Below, piece after piece: positions 8,484 through 18,239 of a stretch of DNA of 64,000 bases. Every line of letters begins with the position of its first letter. The first letter of the stretch is position 1. Location: assembly GCA_032718475.1 (NCBI GenBank), contig JAUCBJ010006498.1, positions 18,006 through 82,005 of the forward strand, given 5' to 3'. This stretch comes from Nemertoderma westbladi. Taxonomy: Eukaryota; Xenacoelomorpha; Nemertodermatida; Nemertodermatidae. The notes under the pieces were generated by a model that saw only the letters and a list, made by a program, of their open reading frames with translations, had not been told where the DNA came from and made no database searches. Both the position numbers and the translations under genes were made by a program.

Positions 8484-9400
8484 TCTCTAACTCAACTCGC
8501 TCTTACTCTCTCCCCACACCTGAATCGCACTCTTCTATCTCGCCAACGGCTCCTCTCACTATCTCCTCTCTACTCTCTACCACTCTCTAAGGCCCTAATC
8601 TCTAATGCTACCCCTGTGCTATCATACTATCTACCTTACTACTTACTTACTAACTATCTAACTCTCCTACTCTCTACTAACTCTCCGACTCTAACTAGCT
8701 CTACTAAGTTTAACTCCTACTAACTTCTTCTAAGTCTCTAACTCCTAACTCTACTAAGTCTCTTAACTCTTACTACTTCTAGCTCTAACTAAAAACCTCT
8801 AACTTTCTACTAACACTAACTCTACTTACTACTTTCTACGTGGCACTTGCGGTGCCCACAACCACTCTGCTTACTGGCACCCTATGTGCCCGTCTCTACT
8901 ACTCTACTACCTGGCACCCTATGTGCCCTCTTTACTACTCTACTACCTCTACATCTCCACCTCCACTACTACCTCTATCTACGTGGCGCTTGCGGTGCCC
9001 ACAACCACTCTGCTGCTACCTCTACGTGGTGCTTTCAGTGCCCACAACCACCCTGCTGCTACCTCTACGTGGCGCTTTCGGTGCCCATGACCACCCTACT
9101 ACTACCTATCTACGTGGCGCTTGCGGTGCCCACAACCACTCTCTGCTACTACTTCTACGTGGCGCTTCCGGTGCCCACAACCACCTACTACTACTCGTGG
9201 CATGACAATATGCCACACTCCCTTACACACCGACTTCTAACTTAACTATCTTCTAACTACTTACTATCTTCTACTACTTCTGACTTCTACTTACTTACTT
9301 TATCTAACTTTCTATTTATTTTTATTATTTAATTATTTTTATTATTTATATTTTTAATTAAATAATTAATTTTTGTGGGAAGGGCGTCTCGCCCTCATTC
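8484..9400 (+). repeat. CT-rich low-complexity DNA with about 44-bp tandem repeats
   Basis: From 8484 to 8830 the plus strand is almost pure pyrimidine-type simple sequence (actctaactctactaac-like). From about 8837 to 9200 there are five clear units of 43-45 bp starting ctacgtggcgcttgcggtgc plus a degenerate one. This is the 3' end of the minus-strand element, so on its RNA the tract is purine-rich next to the 3' LTR, where a polypurine tract belongs. The overlapping Tyr/Pro/Cys-rich frames are repeat artefacts. Confidence 0.7.
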
Positions 9401-9506
9401 CCACCCCCCTCAGTCCAAATATTGGACGACTAAACTCTAAGCTGCCCCTCGATCTTCCATCGATTCTTCCATGAGGCACTGTCCCGCTGTCCCCCTGTGC
9501 GTCCTC

Positions 9507-9770
9507 TTATCTGACGACCCACTTTCCTGCCAATTCCAACTCACCAGGAATTGGCTCTCCCTCTTCCGCGACCCTAAAGTCGGGTCTCTCCGCCGCCTTC
9601 TTAACTATCTCGTCTCCTGGCATCAAAATGCCACCTCCCACCTTGTTATCTCCCAGCGGCAGAATGAATAGAAAGTGAAAGAACAGGCAAAACAGAAGGT
9701 ACAATAGTAGTCCTATCCCTTTCCATCCTGTCTTCCTTCTCGACTTCCCCCTTGTCGGTATGCCTCTCAA
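9507..9770 (-). CDS. Short unassigned frame with one hydrophobic segment
   Basis: This 87-residue frame lies in the LTR element between the protease and the 3' LTR. It has a basic start (RGKSRRKTGWKG), a hydrophobic run of about 20 residues (GLLLYLLFCLFFHFLFILPL) that could span a membrane, and a charged tail. It could be a remnant of a downstream gene or of the end of pol, or a chance frame in low-complexity DNA. I do not recognise a family. Confidence 0.3.
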   Translation of the reverse strand: MRGIPTRGKSRRKTGWKGIGLLLYLLFCLFFHFLFILPLGDNKVGGGILMPGDEIVKKAAERPDFRVAEEGEPIPGELELAGKWVVR

Positions 9771-9971
9771 CCGGACCGGCGTCTCTTCCGGACACTCCTC
9801 TGGACACTCCTCTGGACTATTGTCCTCCTGACACTCCTACCGGACACTCCTCCGGAGTGTTGTCCTCCGGACATCTCGCCGTCCGCTCCTCTCCATCTCC
9901 ATACCGATACTTGCTGGGAAATCTATTCTCCTCCGCCCACTCTCTTACTGTTACTTCCCTGTCTGGCTCTA

Positions 9972-10610
9972 CTATCTCCTGGTTTCTTCTCTTCGTCCTC
10001 TGTGTCTACGGTGCCTGGTAACATGCACCCTGATGTCTCTGTCACACTGCGATGGGATCTTGGTTTTAACTGGGCCGCTAAGCATCCATCCGAACGGCGT
10101 GAGGATCGCCGTCGGGTCCCGCTGCCTGTCTTCGCCGAAGACCGTCTTTGTTCTCTCGTGGGCCGTCGGGCAGTCCATTCCTACTATAATGGATACCTTC
10201 CTAACGTCCACCTCTGGTATTGAGAAATCGATACCGTCCAGGAATGTATATTGTTCGACTTCGATGTTGGTTGGTCGCCTGGCGTTGATATTTATCGATT
10301 CTATGACGTGGATGGGGTCGATCGTCGCCCCATAGTCGCATCCCGGTGCAATCGCTGATATCCTGCACCGTCCCGTCCTCATCTCCAGGACCTCATCTTT
10401 ACTTGAGACGGTAGTTACCGCCATTCTATTCGGCCTTGTCTTTAGCCCTATCTCTTCGGCCACCCAGTTCTCCACCAGCGTGAAGGCTGCTCCGCTGTCG
10501 ACCAGCATTAATGTCGTTACTGATCGACCGCCCTCTCCTGATATCTTCACTGGTACTACCCCGAGTAGTACTTTTCTCTTGTTTCTTGCCACTGTCGTGC
10601 TTGTAGCCAT
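9972..10610 (-). pseudogene. BEL/Pao aspartic protease (DUF1758-like)
   Basis: A 212-residue frame with the retropepsin active site at about residues 32-42 (TLMLVDSGAAFTLVE). Typical BEL/Pao protease features follow: a long beta-rich stretch, SIIVGMDCP, and the closing FGWMLSGP block near residue 180, where the family usually leads into reverse transcriptase. In autonomous elements this enzyme matures the Gag-Pol polyprotein. Here the frame ends soon after FGWMLSGP in an Arg/His-rich tail, and no reverse transcriptase follows. It overlaps the end of the CCHC-containing frame in a different phase, so a frameshift separates them. Confidence 0.8.
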
Positions 10611-11095
10611 TGTTTGGCCTCCAGTCTCGTATCTCTTGCTGCTTCTCTACACTCTCCGGATCTGTGTCCTTCTACCACACATCGATGACATAGTCCGTTT
10701 GCGTCTGTGTAGGCTATACGATCTTGTTTGGGCAACGCTTGCCAGTGCTTACAACTCATGGTCTTATGGGTTCCGTCCCGATGTAATTGACATTCGAATC
10801 CTGGATTATAGCGTTCCCTATATAGTCCTTCACGTATCGCGCGTAGGTTTATATCTACCGATTTAGTGTTTTGGTTATCTGTACTCGGCCTACTGGGTAT
10901 GTTGGGATTATGTTTATTTATGGTGTTATTTTCTTTCTGTCCCTGCCACGGTGTGGCCCTACTCCCAGCTAACTGTGGGCTTGTAGCCCCCTGTGTGGCC
11001 GCGTGTGGTAGCGACTGTCTTACTCTTGAGAATGGATCTGTCGGATTATGTTCGGGTCTAGGCCTGTTGTATTCGGTCTTTGGCGCCTTCCCCAA
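10556..11095 (-). pseudogene. Gag C-terminal part with CCHC-like zinc knuckle region
   Basis: A 179-residue piece of the Gag reading frame. It has a Pro/Asn/Gln-rich linker and then FECQLHRDGTHKTMSCKHW and GLCHRCVVEGHRSGEC, the spaced Cys/His pattern that BEL/Pao Gag proteins carry for nucleic-acid binding. It is in the same phase as the upstream frame 11138-11539; a single stop at 11138-11140 separates them. The related copy near 61860 has a sense codon at that place, so the stop is a lesion. Confidence 0.75.
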
Positions 11096-11137
11096 ACTAT
11101 CCTCACTATAGACTGGGTCTGTAATTAATTCGGCTTC

Positions 11138-11539
11138 TTAGTTTAGGAAGCTCGACATTTCTTCTAGGCCCGGTTCCGCACCTTTCTTCTCTCGAGTGGA
11201 GAAGGCGATCTTCCTCCACTTGTTCCGCAGCCAGATCGGCAGTGCCTGCGCTATCGTGGTGATGTTATTAGATGCGTTGAGTTCGTATGGCGCGTCTAGT
11301 GTCTTCAGTACGATTAACGCCTTCTCGACCTTGTTCGCGAAGGTCTTTATGCTAACGGGGTTATCCTGTAGGCCACCCGATGTTATACCTCTCAGGGTTT
11401 GCCGGATGATCTTGGCGGGTGTCCGTATTCCCTGTCTAGCGCCCGCCATGCTGTCGTGAAGCCGCCCTCGATGCCCTGGTACTGCCTCACGATGTCGTAT
11501 GCTGGGCCTCCTGTATACACCTGTAGATATTTTAGGCAC
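11138..11539 (-). pseudogene. Gag core, second half (DUF1759-like)
   Basis: The useful part is the C-terminal about 100 residues: KIIRQTLRGITSGGLQDNP, the AnkvEkAL helix and PIWLRNKWRKIAF. They match the second half of the DUF1759 Gag core of BEL/Pao elements. The first 35 residues are out-of-frame sequence. The true upstream part is in the overlapping frame 11392-11838, so a frameshift lies near 11450. It ends at the premature stop at 11138. Confidence 0.75.
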
Positions 11540-11838
11540 TCCGCCTGCGTCAAGTTCTTACTTAATATCTCGTTACTGTACATGCGCCGAAACTGCAGGT
11601 ATTCTTCCGGCCTACTTCCGTCGAATTTAAATGGCTCGACTGGTGGTAACTCGATCCTGGTCTTTAATGCATCGATTAGCGTCGCCATTCCCATCGCCTG
11701 TGCTTCCAATGGGTTCGAGGGATGCTGTACAGATTCTCCTATTGGGTGTGATCCGTTCGTCCTATCTGCTGTTGATCTCTTTGTTGCGTCGGATATATCA
11801 TTGGGGGTAACGGCCCCCTCCATATTTCCGTGTCGCAC
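11392..11838 (-). pseudogene. Gag core, first half (DUF1759-like)
   Basis: Contains ELPPVEPFKFDGSRPEEYLQ, then KNLTQAECLKYLQVYTGGPA, and TAWRALDREYGHP. This is the start of the DUF1759 core: a substrate-like F-x-G loop, K-x-x-YL and L-x-G-x-A, then Y-x-x-A-L-x-x-x-Y-G. The assignment to BEL/Pao rests mainly on this block. The frame runs out just after YGHP because of a frameshift. Confidence 0.82.
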
Positions 11839-12946
11839 GACCTGTTCTCGTCCAGGGGGTTCGGTGTTCTCGTTGCTGTTCGAGTATATTGTTGATATTG
11901 TAATTGGGGAATGTCACCCTGTCCCCCCCCCCCCCCCCCACCGGTATGTTTGGTACTGGGGTTGATGTTAATATATTGGGGCCCATACATCTATCTAGCA
12001 ATAACTCTCCCCTTCCCTGGATATATGTTATGTCCCTGTGTATTATAGTCATGCTGCTGTCCGGTACCGATATAGGCCTATCTACTTCTCGCCTACCTAC
12101 CGGTATGTACTCCACGACTTCCGGGTTTAATCCCGTCGTCCGCGCTACCCTATCGCCTACTCTATCTCTCCCAGCATGGCCTATAATAGTATGTGCAGTA
12201 AGGCCTACAGTATGTCCTGCAGTCTGCATGTGCCCTTCCGAACCGAAGTTTATTCTTCGCGAATCTTGAATCTCCCGTGCACTACCGTACTCTCGATCGG
12301 CAGCTATATCCCGTCGGGAAGTTTCTCTTCGATCCCCTATCCTGCTCTCGTCTTCGTATCGGTACATCCTGTACCGCTCTCCTGGCGTGCGGTGCGTTTC
12401 TCCGGGGCGACGGCAATCTCCCGAAGTTCGACCCCACTGACTCCCTAACTCCATCTCTACTATCGACGGCTCGCTATCCGTCCTCGCTCTCCGGTTGCTC
12501 CTAGCAACGACTCTACTATTATCTTCACTTCTTCTCTCTTCGACCTCCCGATTAAACTCTACTAATCTTCTTCTATCTTCGACCTCTCGGTTAAACTCTA
12601 CTAATCTACTCTCGGCGCTAACATCTGACTCTACTCTGTCCGGTTGGACCTTCCTGGAGATACTCGTCATCCCCCTACTATTCTCCGTCGTTGGGTGCTG
12701 CGGTTCACCTAACTTGCCCCGCACATTATCCGCCGACGCCTTTGGGACATTCTCTGCCCCCCCCCCCCCTTTCGGTACCAATCTCTCGTGGTGGGGCGCC
12801 CGTAGCCCCCCCCCCCCCCACCCGCTACTTCTAACTTCACTATCTCTTACTACACTTCTGCGTCCCTCTTGTCGGACATTTTCTACCCCCCTTTTCTCAC
12901 CACTAATCTTCCGTGGTGGGGCACCCGTAGCCCCCCCCCCCCCCAC
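11798..12946 (-). pseudogene. Gag N-terminal region, Arg/Glu-rich
   Basis: This 382-residue frame is highly charged (Arg, Glu, Asp) with Gly runs made by poly(C) tracts. It has an internal duplication of LVEFNREVEDRR and a GHTVGLTAHTIIGHAGRD segment that recurs in the relative at 62700-63107. It lies directly upstream of the DUF1759 core in another phase. I recognise no domain. It is probably the fast-evolving matrix-like part of Gag. Confidence 0.6.
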
Positions 12947-13050
12947 TCGCTACTTCTAACTTCACTATCTCTTACTACACTTCTATGCCCCCCTTGTGGG
13001 GCATTCTCTGCCCCCCTCTCTCGCTACTAATCTTCCGTGGTGGGGCGCTC
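12780..13050 (+). repeat. 124-125 bp tandem repeat with poly(C) runs
   Basis: Units start at about 12780, 12905 and 13029 (cgtggtggggcgcccgtagc followed by a C run). The C runs at 12806-12819 and 12931-12944 encode Gly runs in the minus-strand Gag frame. The copies differ in run length, which shifts the reading frame. Confidence 0.75.
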
Positions 13051-13242
13051 CTCTTGCTCCTTCCTCCCTATTTCCTCGCATTCCCTAAAGCTTCTCGCGA
13101 CCGTCTCGGCCCTCTCTCTGTTCTCTCTAACCAGTTCCATTTCCTCCTTTAATAGCGCACTCCCCTCATCTAACTGTCTCTTTACTTCTCTCTGGTCTAG
13201 CGCCGCCAGATCGAGTTGGCACGCCAGATCTATTGCCCGCAC
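13027..13242 (-). pseudogene. Gag coiled-coil segment
   Basis: A 71-residue frame of heptad-like sequence (LDQREVKRQLDEGSALLKEE, then VRENRERAETVARSF). It would form a coiled coil. It sits between the first Gag frame (13230-14045) and the charged region (11798-12946), in a third phase. The three are most simply one original reading frame broken by indels in low-complexity DNA. Confidence 0.6.
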
Positions 13243-14045
13243 CCTTCTTTCTTTCGCGGAGGATGTAGCAGACTTATCGGTTGCGACGGACTCCCGTCGC
13301 CTTCCCGTCCTACTAACTTTCCCCCCCTCCCGGAACTTCCTCCGACCGACGAGACCGAATCCTCGGGTTTAACCTCGGATTCGGCCTCCTCAGGTCTCTT
13401 CCAACCCACTAATTTTACTCCCCGGGCATCGACTAAGTATGGCCCTACGTACACTACGCTAGGTTCCATACCCCCACATTCCCATAGTTCAAACAGTTCG
13501 CTGGCAACCCCTTTCGCTCTCACGTCGGCTAGTTCTCCCTGCCCAAAACGCATTAGGTAATCAAAATGTCTGTTCGACTCACCTAGTCGTTTCCTCAATC
13601 TCACCTCGTCTATCTTCGCCCCTCCTTTGGCCTCTCTCAACTGCTTTCGGGTTGCGGCGTAGGCTCGTCGGAGCCGGTCGCTGACCCCGACGTCCTCGTC
13701 GCCTACATCTCCTTTATCCCTCCGGGTCCGGCGTCGTACCGGCGGCCCCACCGTCGCCGTTCCAGTGGGCCGTCCGTCGCCCTCGGCCTGTGGCTGGCCG
13801 GCGACATCGGCACGTTGACCGCCGCGGTGTGTCGACTCGTCTCTCTCTCCTCCCGACTCGTCTCTCCTTTCTCTCGACTCGTCTCTCCCTTCTCGTTGTA
13901 GACGGCCCCCCTCCGTTTGGATTGCCGGATCGTCTGTACTCGACGGATCCGGCGTCGTGGGTCGATACCGTCTCTCCGTGGCCTCGCGGATCGTTAGGTT
14001 GTCGTCCGGGGTCCACGGCGGTGTCGTCTCTCTCTCTCGACTCAT
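13230..14045 (-). CDS. Gag N-terminal frame of the LTR element
   Basis: The first long frame after the 5' LTR (271 residues; ATG about 78 bp inside the LTR edge). The N-terminal third is Thr/Pro/Arg-rich and holds repeats of the type RDESRERRDES. A folded-looking part follows (residues about 130-220) with RLRRAYAATRKQLREAK and VVYVGPYLVDARGVKLVGW. No database family is recognised, so the Gag call is positional. It is out of phase with the downstream coiled-coil frame. Confidence 0.55.
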   Translation of the reverse strand: MSRERETTPPWTPDDNLTIREATERRYRPTTPDPSSTDDPAIQTEGGRLQREGRDESRERRDESGGERDESTHRGGQRADVAGQPQAEGDGRPTGTATVGPPVRRRTRRDKGDVGDEDVGVSDRLRRAYAATRKQLREAKGGAKIDEVRLRKRLGESNRHFDYLMRFGQGELADVRAKGVASELFELWECGGMEPSVVYVGPYLVDARGVKLVGWKRPEEAESEVKPEDSVSSVGGSSGRGGKLVGREGDGSPSQPISLLHPPRKKEGCGQ

Positions 14046-14122
14046 GTTGTCTTTGCAGTCCTGTCTTTTCTTTAGATTGGTGGCTGGCAGTCACAGTCTT
14101 GGGCAACATTGGGTTTCGATAC

Positions 14123-14930
14123 TGTGACGGGATCCGGGGATCCCGATTTATCCGGTGTATTCGCTTACGCATCCCCGCCGCTAGTGAAAGAGTTTGTTAT
14201 GGTTGTCGTTCCGATTGTTAATATAGATATAATGGCATAGTATAAATGAGATAATATTGACAGGTAGCACAGTTGATGTTTAGTTGACTGAATACTGCTA
14301 ATGATGGTAGCGGCAATGACGGTAACGAAAGTCACCGCTCTGCCCTCTAGCTGTACTGGGATAACTGAATGAAATGACACAGTTACCGGTAATATGTATT
14401 GCACCGTTGGCCGTATTGCACTACTCAGCCTTGCCTTCCCCCCATTGGCTAATGACTCACTTCTCACCCTCATCTCCCTGGGAGTGTTCTCCCCTCGCTG
14501 CTGTCACTCTCTCCCTCCCGGAGGTGTAACCTCTGACCCCCATTGTGCGTATGTCCTCTGGGGTTTCCCATCCCCATCTCATTGGGGTGACACGAGGTTG
14601 ATTGGCAATCAACCTCGTGTTCCCAATATTGCTTAAGGCGCTCTTTCCCACTTTATGGGGGTTGGTGTGGTGGAATTGAATACGCTCACACTCCCCACCA
14701 TGCTATCTTCCCGGTGAGAAGATAGCATCAACCTCAAGTGCGCTTCAATTCCGCTGGAAACTCGATCTACTATCGGGTGTGGGGTGGAGTTATTTTTTCT
14801 TGGAGTCGGCTTTCCAGGCCGCTCCCTATGGGTATGATGTCACTACCCTCTGGCGTCTCGTGTCGGGCCGATCGTGCGCTTCTTTCACACAACTTTTGTT
14901 TCCCCAACACTTTCACCACTCTAACTCCAA
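14123..14930 (-). repeat. LTR (5' LTR for the minus-strand element)
   Basis: Copy of the LTR at 7675-8483, including both hairpins. The first bases of the interior on the minus strand are gtatcgaaacccaatg. I could not match them to a tRNA end, so the primer-binding site is undefined. Confidence 0.85.
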
Positions 14931-14985
14931 CAACTCTAACAAGCGAGTAGATTAGATGAAATCCAGCGGAGGTATGGAAAACCGG

Positions 14986-16059
14986 TGTTCGTGCTTTTAG
15001 ACCTTTAACAGTTTAACCTGCTAATTTGAGTGTCTCCTTAAATCGACTATTGCCCTTGCTAATTAACATCAGTTGAAACCAGTCTATGCGCGGCGTATGA
15101 CCCACATTGTGGGAGACTGGATTCGGTTCTAGAGAAAGTTATTGCAGTGTAGGCTACTTTGTATCATTCGATTGATCGCTACTATATAATCTCCTACAAC
15201 TATATTTACTTTCGGGGAAATATTAACAGTTCCTTTAGGACATGGCGCTCTAAGTATCAAGCAGAGTTATGACTTACACTAATCACAACTGGAGGCTATA
15301 TTGTATCGCAAATAGCGCATTCTTTAGGAATGCTTTATTAACCTTCACACGACTTCACACTAATTCGCACCAATGCACACTGATTTGCCGACCGTCACTG
15401 ATTTTGATCATATATAAGGAGGATTGCAACTGACATAGGTAGGGATTATGAAATAGCATTTATTTCACACAGAACCACTATAATTTGAGTCTCAATTGCT
15501 ACCGGTACACCCTTCTGCTTTCCTCAGTAATTAAGAAAGTTGAGGGGTTTACGATTATTTATCAGTATTCTCCAAATATAACATCCATTACTATAAACAG
15601 CAATTAACAACAATATAAAACAGTATTAAAACAGTGCGGTGAACAGAGTCAATATGTGTAGTTTATGTGGTGTTTGTTATGTGATTTGTTACGATGTGAA
15701 TTGAGTTGAGTTAATAGATTTGCATTCTTATGACTCTAGCCTCTTATGTTTTTAGGGCAAAGTCTGAAACGTCAGAACTTTAGAATGAATCCAGAATAAA
15801 GAAGGATTCTAGGAAAAAAGGTGGCGCAGGCGCATGCGCCATTCTCCGTAGGCCGCTATTAACGGGGCCGGGGAGATTGCTCTGATTGGCTGAAATATGT
15901 CAAACAAAGACAATTCCACACACAAAGAAACAGGTGCCAGATTTCGTCATCTCAGTCCTGTATTTCCTGACAGACGCGTAGGTGAACAATTCTAAGCCCT
16001 TTTTAGAGTATTTAGCGCATTGCGTAAAATGACTTGTTATGTCAGCAAAAGCTTTTACA
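14986..16059 (-). repeat. LTR of the large-element family, minus orientation
   Basis: Begins tgttcgtgcttttagacc and ends gcaaaagcttttaca, as do the LTRs at 45248 and 56789. It is shorter (about 1074 bp) and more diverged. It lies in inverted orientation to the solo LTR at 16760. Confidence 0.8.
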
Positions 16060-16138
16060 CCGCTCCCAGAAAATGGGATTTAAGTCTATAAAATATAAAA
16101 AATCACAGTTTCTAATATATAAAAAATACTCTAAACTA

Positions 16139-16500
16139 TCAGTCCTTCTTTCGCGAATGGCGTTTACGAAGTTTTTTGAGACTGGCGAGAGTCTTTTTCT
16201 CTTTGTGGCGAGCCACTTTACTAGGAGGGCTATAACTCCTGGGGGAAGGGTGCAATACAATTGCATCGGAAGGGTTTGGATTACGGTCGGTGTATCCGCC
16301 GGTTGAGGTACCCGGTTGATCGATTTCGACATCGGTGGATTGGGAGTGAACAACCTTTAGGGCTCGTTTTAGGACGGCAGCTCGTACTGGTCCTTGATGG
16401 GTTGTCTGTACGATAGTGGTAGGTTGACCGTGTGTAGTGAGAAATTTCCTCGGTTTAATTGTTCTTTCTAATTCGCGTTCTCTGGCCTTATATTCATATG
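16139..16500 (-). pseudogene. C-terminal part of the accessory protein (third copy)
   Basis: A minus-strand frame without an ATG runs open for about 120 codons to a stop at 16139-16141. It matches the end of the 46482-47198 protein almost residue by residue: ARERELERTIKPRKFLT, VRAAVLKRALK, GTSTGGYTD, SDAI-LHPSPRSYSPP and a basic tail ending RKKD. Many codons differ only at the third base. The frame has stayed open although the element is truncated, which suggests past selection on this protein. Confidence 0.75.
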
Positions 16501-16759
16501 TAGCAGAGAGGAGGATGAGTCCTATGGGACTAGTGAGAGAGGAGAGCGGACGATAGAGTCTGAGATAAAATTTTGTGAGGAGAGAGGGCGATCTTCTAAA
16601 TCAGACAAACCCCAGATGCCTTGGTACAGATTAGCTCGCAGATGTACCAAGGATGGGTAGTGAAAACGGACCCAGGGGGGCCAGCCTGGAAAGCTGGCCC
16701 CGAGAAGAGGATTCCACCACACATCCAATACTAGATTGGATTCCAGCGGAATTGGAGCG

Positions 16760-17893
16760 TGTAAAAGCTTTTGAGGACATAACAAGTCATTATTATGCAA
16801 TGCACAGAATACTCTATAATAGCCCTAAATTTATCCAACTACGCGACGGGAAGGAATTAGAACGAAGATGACGAAATCTGTCAGCTGACTCTTTGTGGAT
16901 GTGGAGGTTCTTGGTTCTGCCCTATTCAGCCAATCAGAGCAATTTTCACTTTATGTCTAACAGAAACCTATGGAAACTCGCGCAATGCATTACGGTCTTT
17001 GTTTACTATTTTCTGAGCATCAGAGCCGGCTCGGAATTTTCTGTGCTTCTGTGTGGAAGTTTCAGACTTTGTCCTAGGAACATCAGATGGCCTTGATTAT
17101 AAGAACGTAAATCTATTAACAATTCAATTCATTTCAACTCTCATAACATTTCATAACTGCATAAGTAACACATACTGACTGTTCACCGCATTATTTTACT
17201 TCTGTTTACGGTCTTTTATTAATTGTTGTTATGTTAATGGATATTGCTGTTATATTTGGAGAATACCAATAAATAATCATAAACCCCTCAATCTTCTTGA
17301 TTACTGAGGTAAGAGGAATAGAGTTTACCGGTAGCAACTGCGACTTAAATTATTGTGGTTTTGTGTGAATTAAATTCTATTTCATAATCCCTACGTGTGT
17401 CAGTTGCAATCCTCCTTATATATGATCAAATTCAGTGACGGTCGGCAGATTAGTGCGAAGTAGTGTGAAGTAGTGTGAAGTAGTGTGAAGTCGTGTGAAG
17501 TAGTGTGAAGGTTAATAAAGCATCTCCTAAAGAATGCGCTATTTACGAAACTCTGTGGCCATCTAGTTGTGATTAGTATAAGTCATAACTCTGTTGTTAT
17601 ACTTAAAGCGCCACGTTCTAATGGAACTGTTAATATTTCCCCGAAAGTAAATATATTTGTCAGAGATTATATAGTAACGATCAATCGAATAATACAGTAG
17701 GTCTACACTGCAATAACTCTCAAGGAATCCGAATCCAGTCTCCCACACCGTGGGTCATACGCTGCGCACGGACTGGCTTCGGCTGATGTAACTTCAGTAC
17801 ACTAGGTAATCAGTAAAGGCTAAAGTCGATTTATAAACAAGAGGACAACTAAAATTGGCAGGTTAAACTGCTAAAGGTCTAAAAGCGCGAACA
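16760..17893 (+). repeat. Solo LTR of the large-element family, with 5-bp target duplication
   Basis: An LTR of about 1134 bp starting tgtaaaagctttt and ending gcgcgaaca, in plus orientation, with no element interior on either side. It is flanked by gagcg at 16755-16759 and 17894-17898, a perfect 5-bp target duplication. A solo LTR is the expected result of recombination between the two LTRs of a full element. Inside is a 10-bp repeat (gtagtgtgaa-like, about 17456-17510). Confidence 0.88.
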
Positions 17894-17939
17894 GAGCGCA
17901 CTAAAGGTTGATGCTATCTTCTCACCAGGAAGATAGCAT

Positions 17940-17956
17940 GGGGGGGGGGGGGGGGG
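17940..17956 (+). repeat. poly(G) tract
   Basis: A run of 17 G bases next to the LTR hairpin at 17911-17939. The related LTRs have only a short G-rich stretch here, so the run probably expanded. Confidence 0.75.
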
Positions 17957-18239
17957 TGTTAGCAGAACCAATTCGCTGCATCACCCAGCGGAAAATAAGG
18001 AAAGGCATGATTTACTAATCATGATTGGATATGCGATATTATCAATATAATATCGCATACCAAAAGCACCAAGGCAATATACATTGCCCGCGAGCGAGAG
18101 ATGCCAGCACATCAGCTCATCTCAAGGGAAAGCTAGCATAGGGCGAGGGGAAATAGGGATTGGCCAGGGAGTAGATTCACCAATGATAGGGCGGCTTACC
18201 ATCAATTATCGCGCCTTCACTGGAAGGCCAAACCTAGGT

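Larger units (their letters stand above)
7675..14930 (-). mobile_element. BEL/Pao-type LTR retrotransposon without RT, RNase H or integrase
   Basis: Two direct repeats of about 808 bp (7675-8483 and 14123-14930), nearly identical and starting tgtgacggg, flank about 5.6 kb. The minus strand of the interior encodes, in order, a Gag-like N-terminal region, a DUF1759-like Gag core, a CCHC-type region and a DUF1758-type aspartic protease. These are hallmarks of BEL/Pao elements. No reverse transcriptase, RNase H or integrase follows; beyond the protease there is only repeats and one short hydrophobic frame. A 5-bp caact lies at both outer ends (7670-7674 and 14931-14935), a possible target duplication whose register with the LTR edge is uncertain by two bases. 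Several frameshifts and one stop show the copy is defective. Confidence 0.85.
14986..16500 (-). mobile_element. Truncated LTR element: one LTR plus end of accessory gene
   Basis: An LTR on the minus strand (14986-16059), related to the 1.2-kb LTRs of the large elements, is followed on its inner side by the polypurine-like tgggagcgg and about 360 bp of the accessory reading frame (16139-16500). The interior stops at about 16500, where sequence like the LTR of the 7675-14930 element begins. Only the 3' end of the element is present. Confidence 0.75.

Noticed and set aside
8840-9245. Tyr/Pro/Cys-rich frames on the plus strand
   Set aside because: Three overlapping phases are all open across the 44-bp repeat, which is typical of a repeat artefact and not of coding.
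11896-12959. Plus-strand Pro/Ser-rich frames opposite the Gag region
   Set aside because: They are antisense shadows of the minus-strand Gag and are shaped by the CT bias and poly(C) runs.
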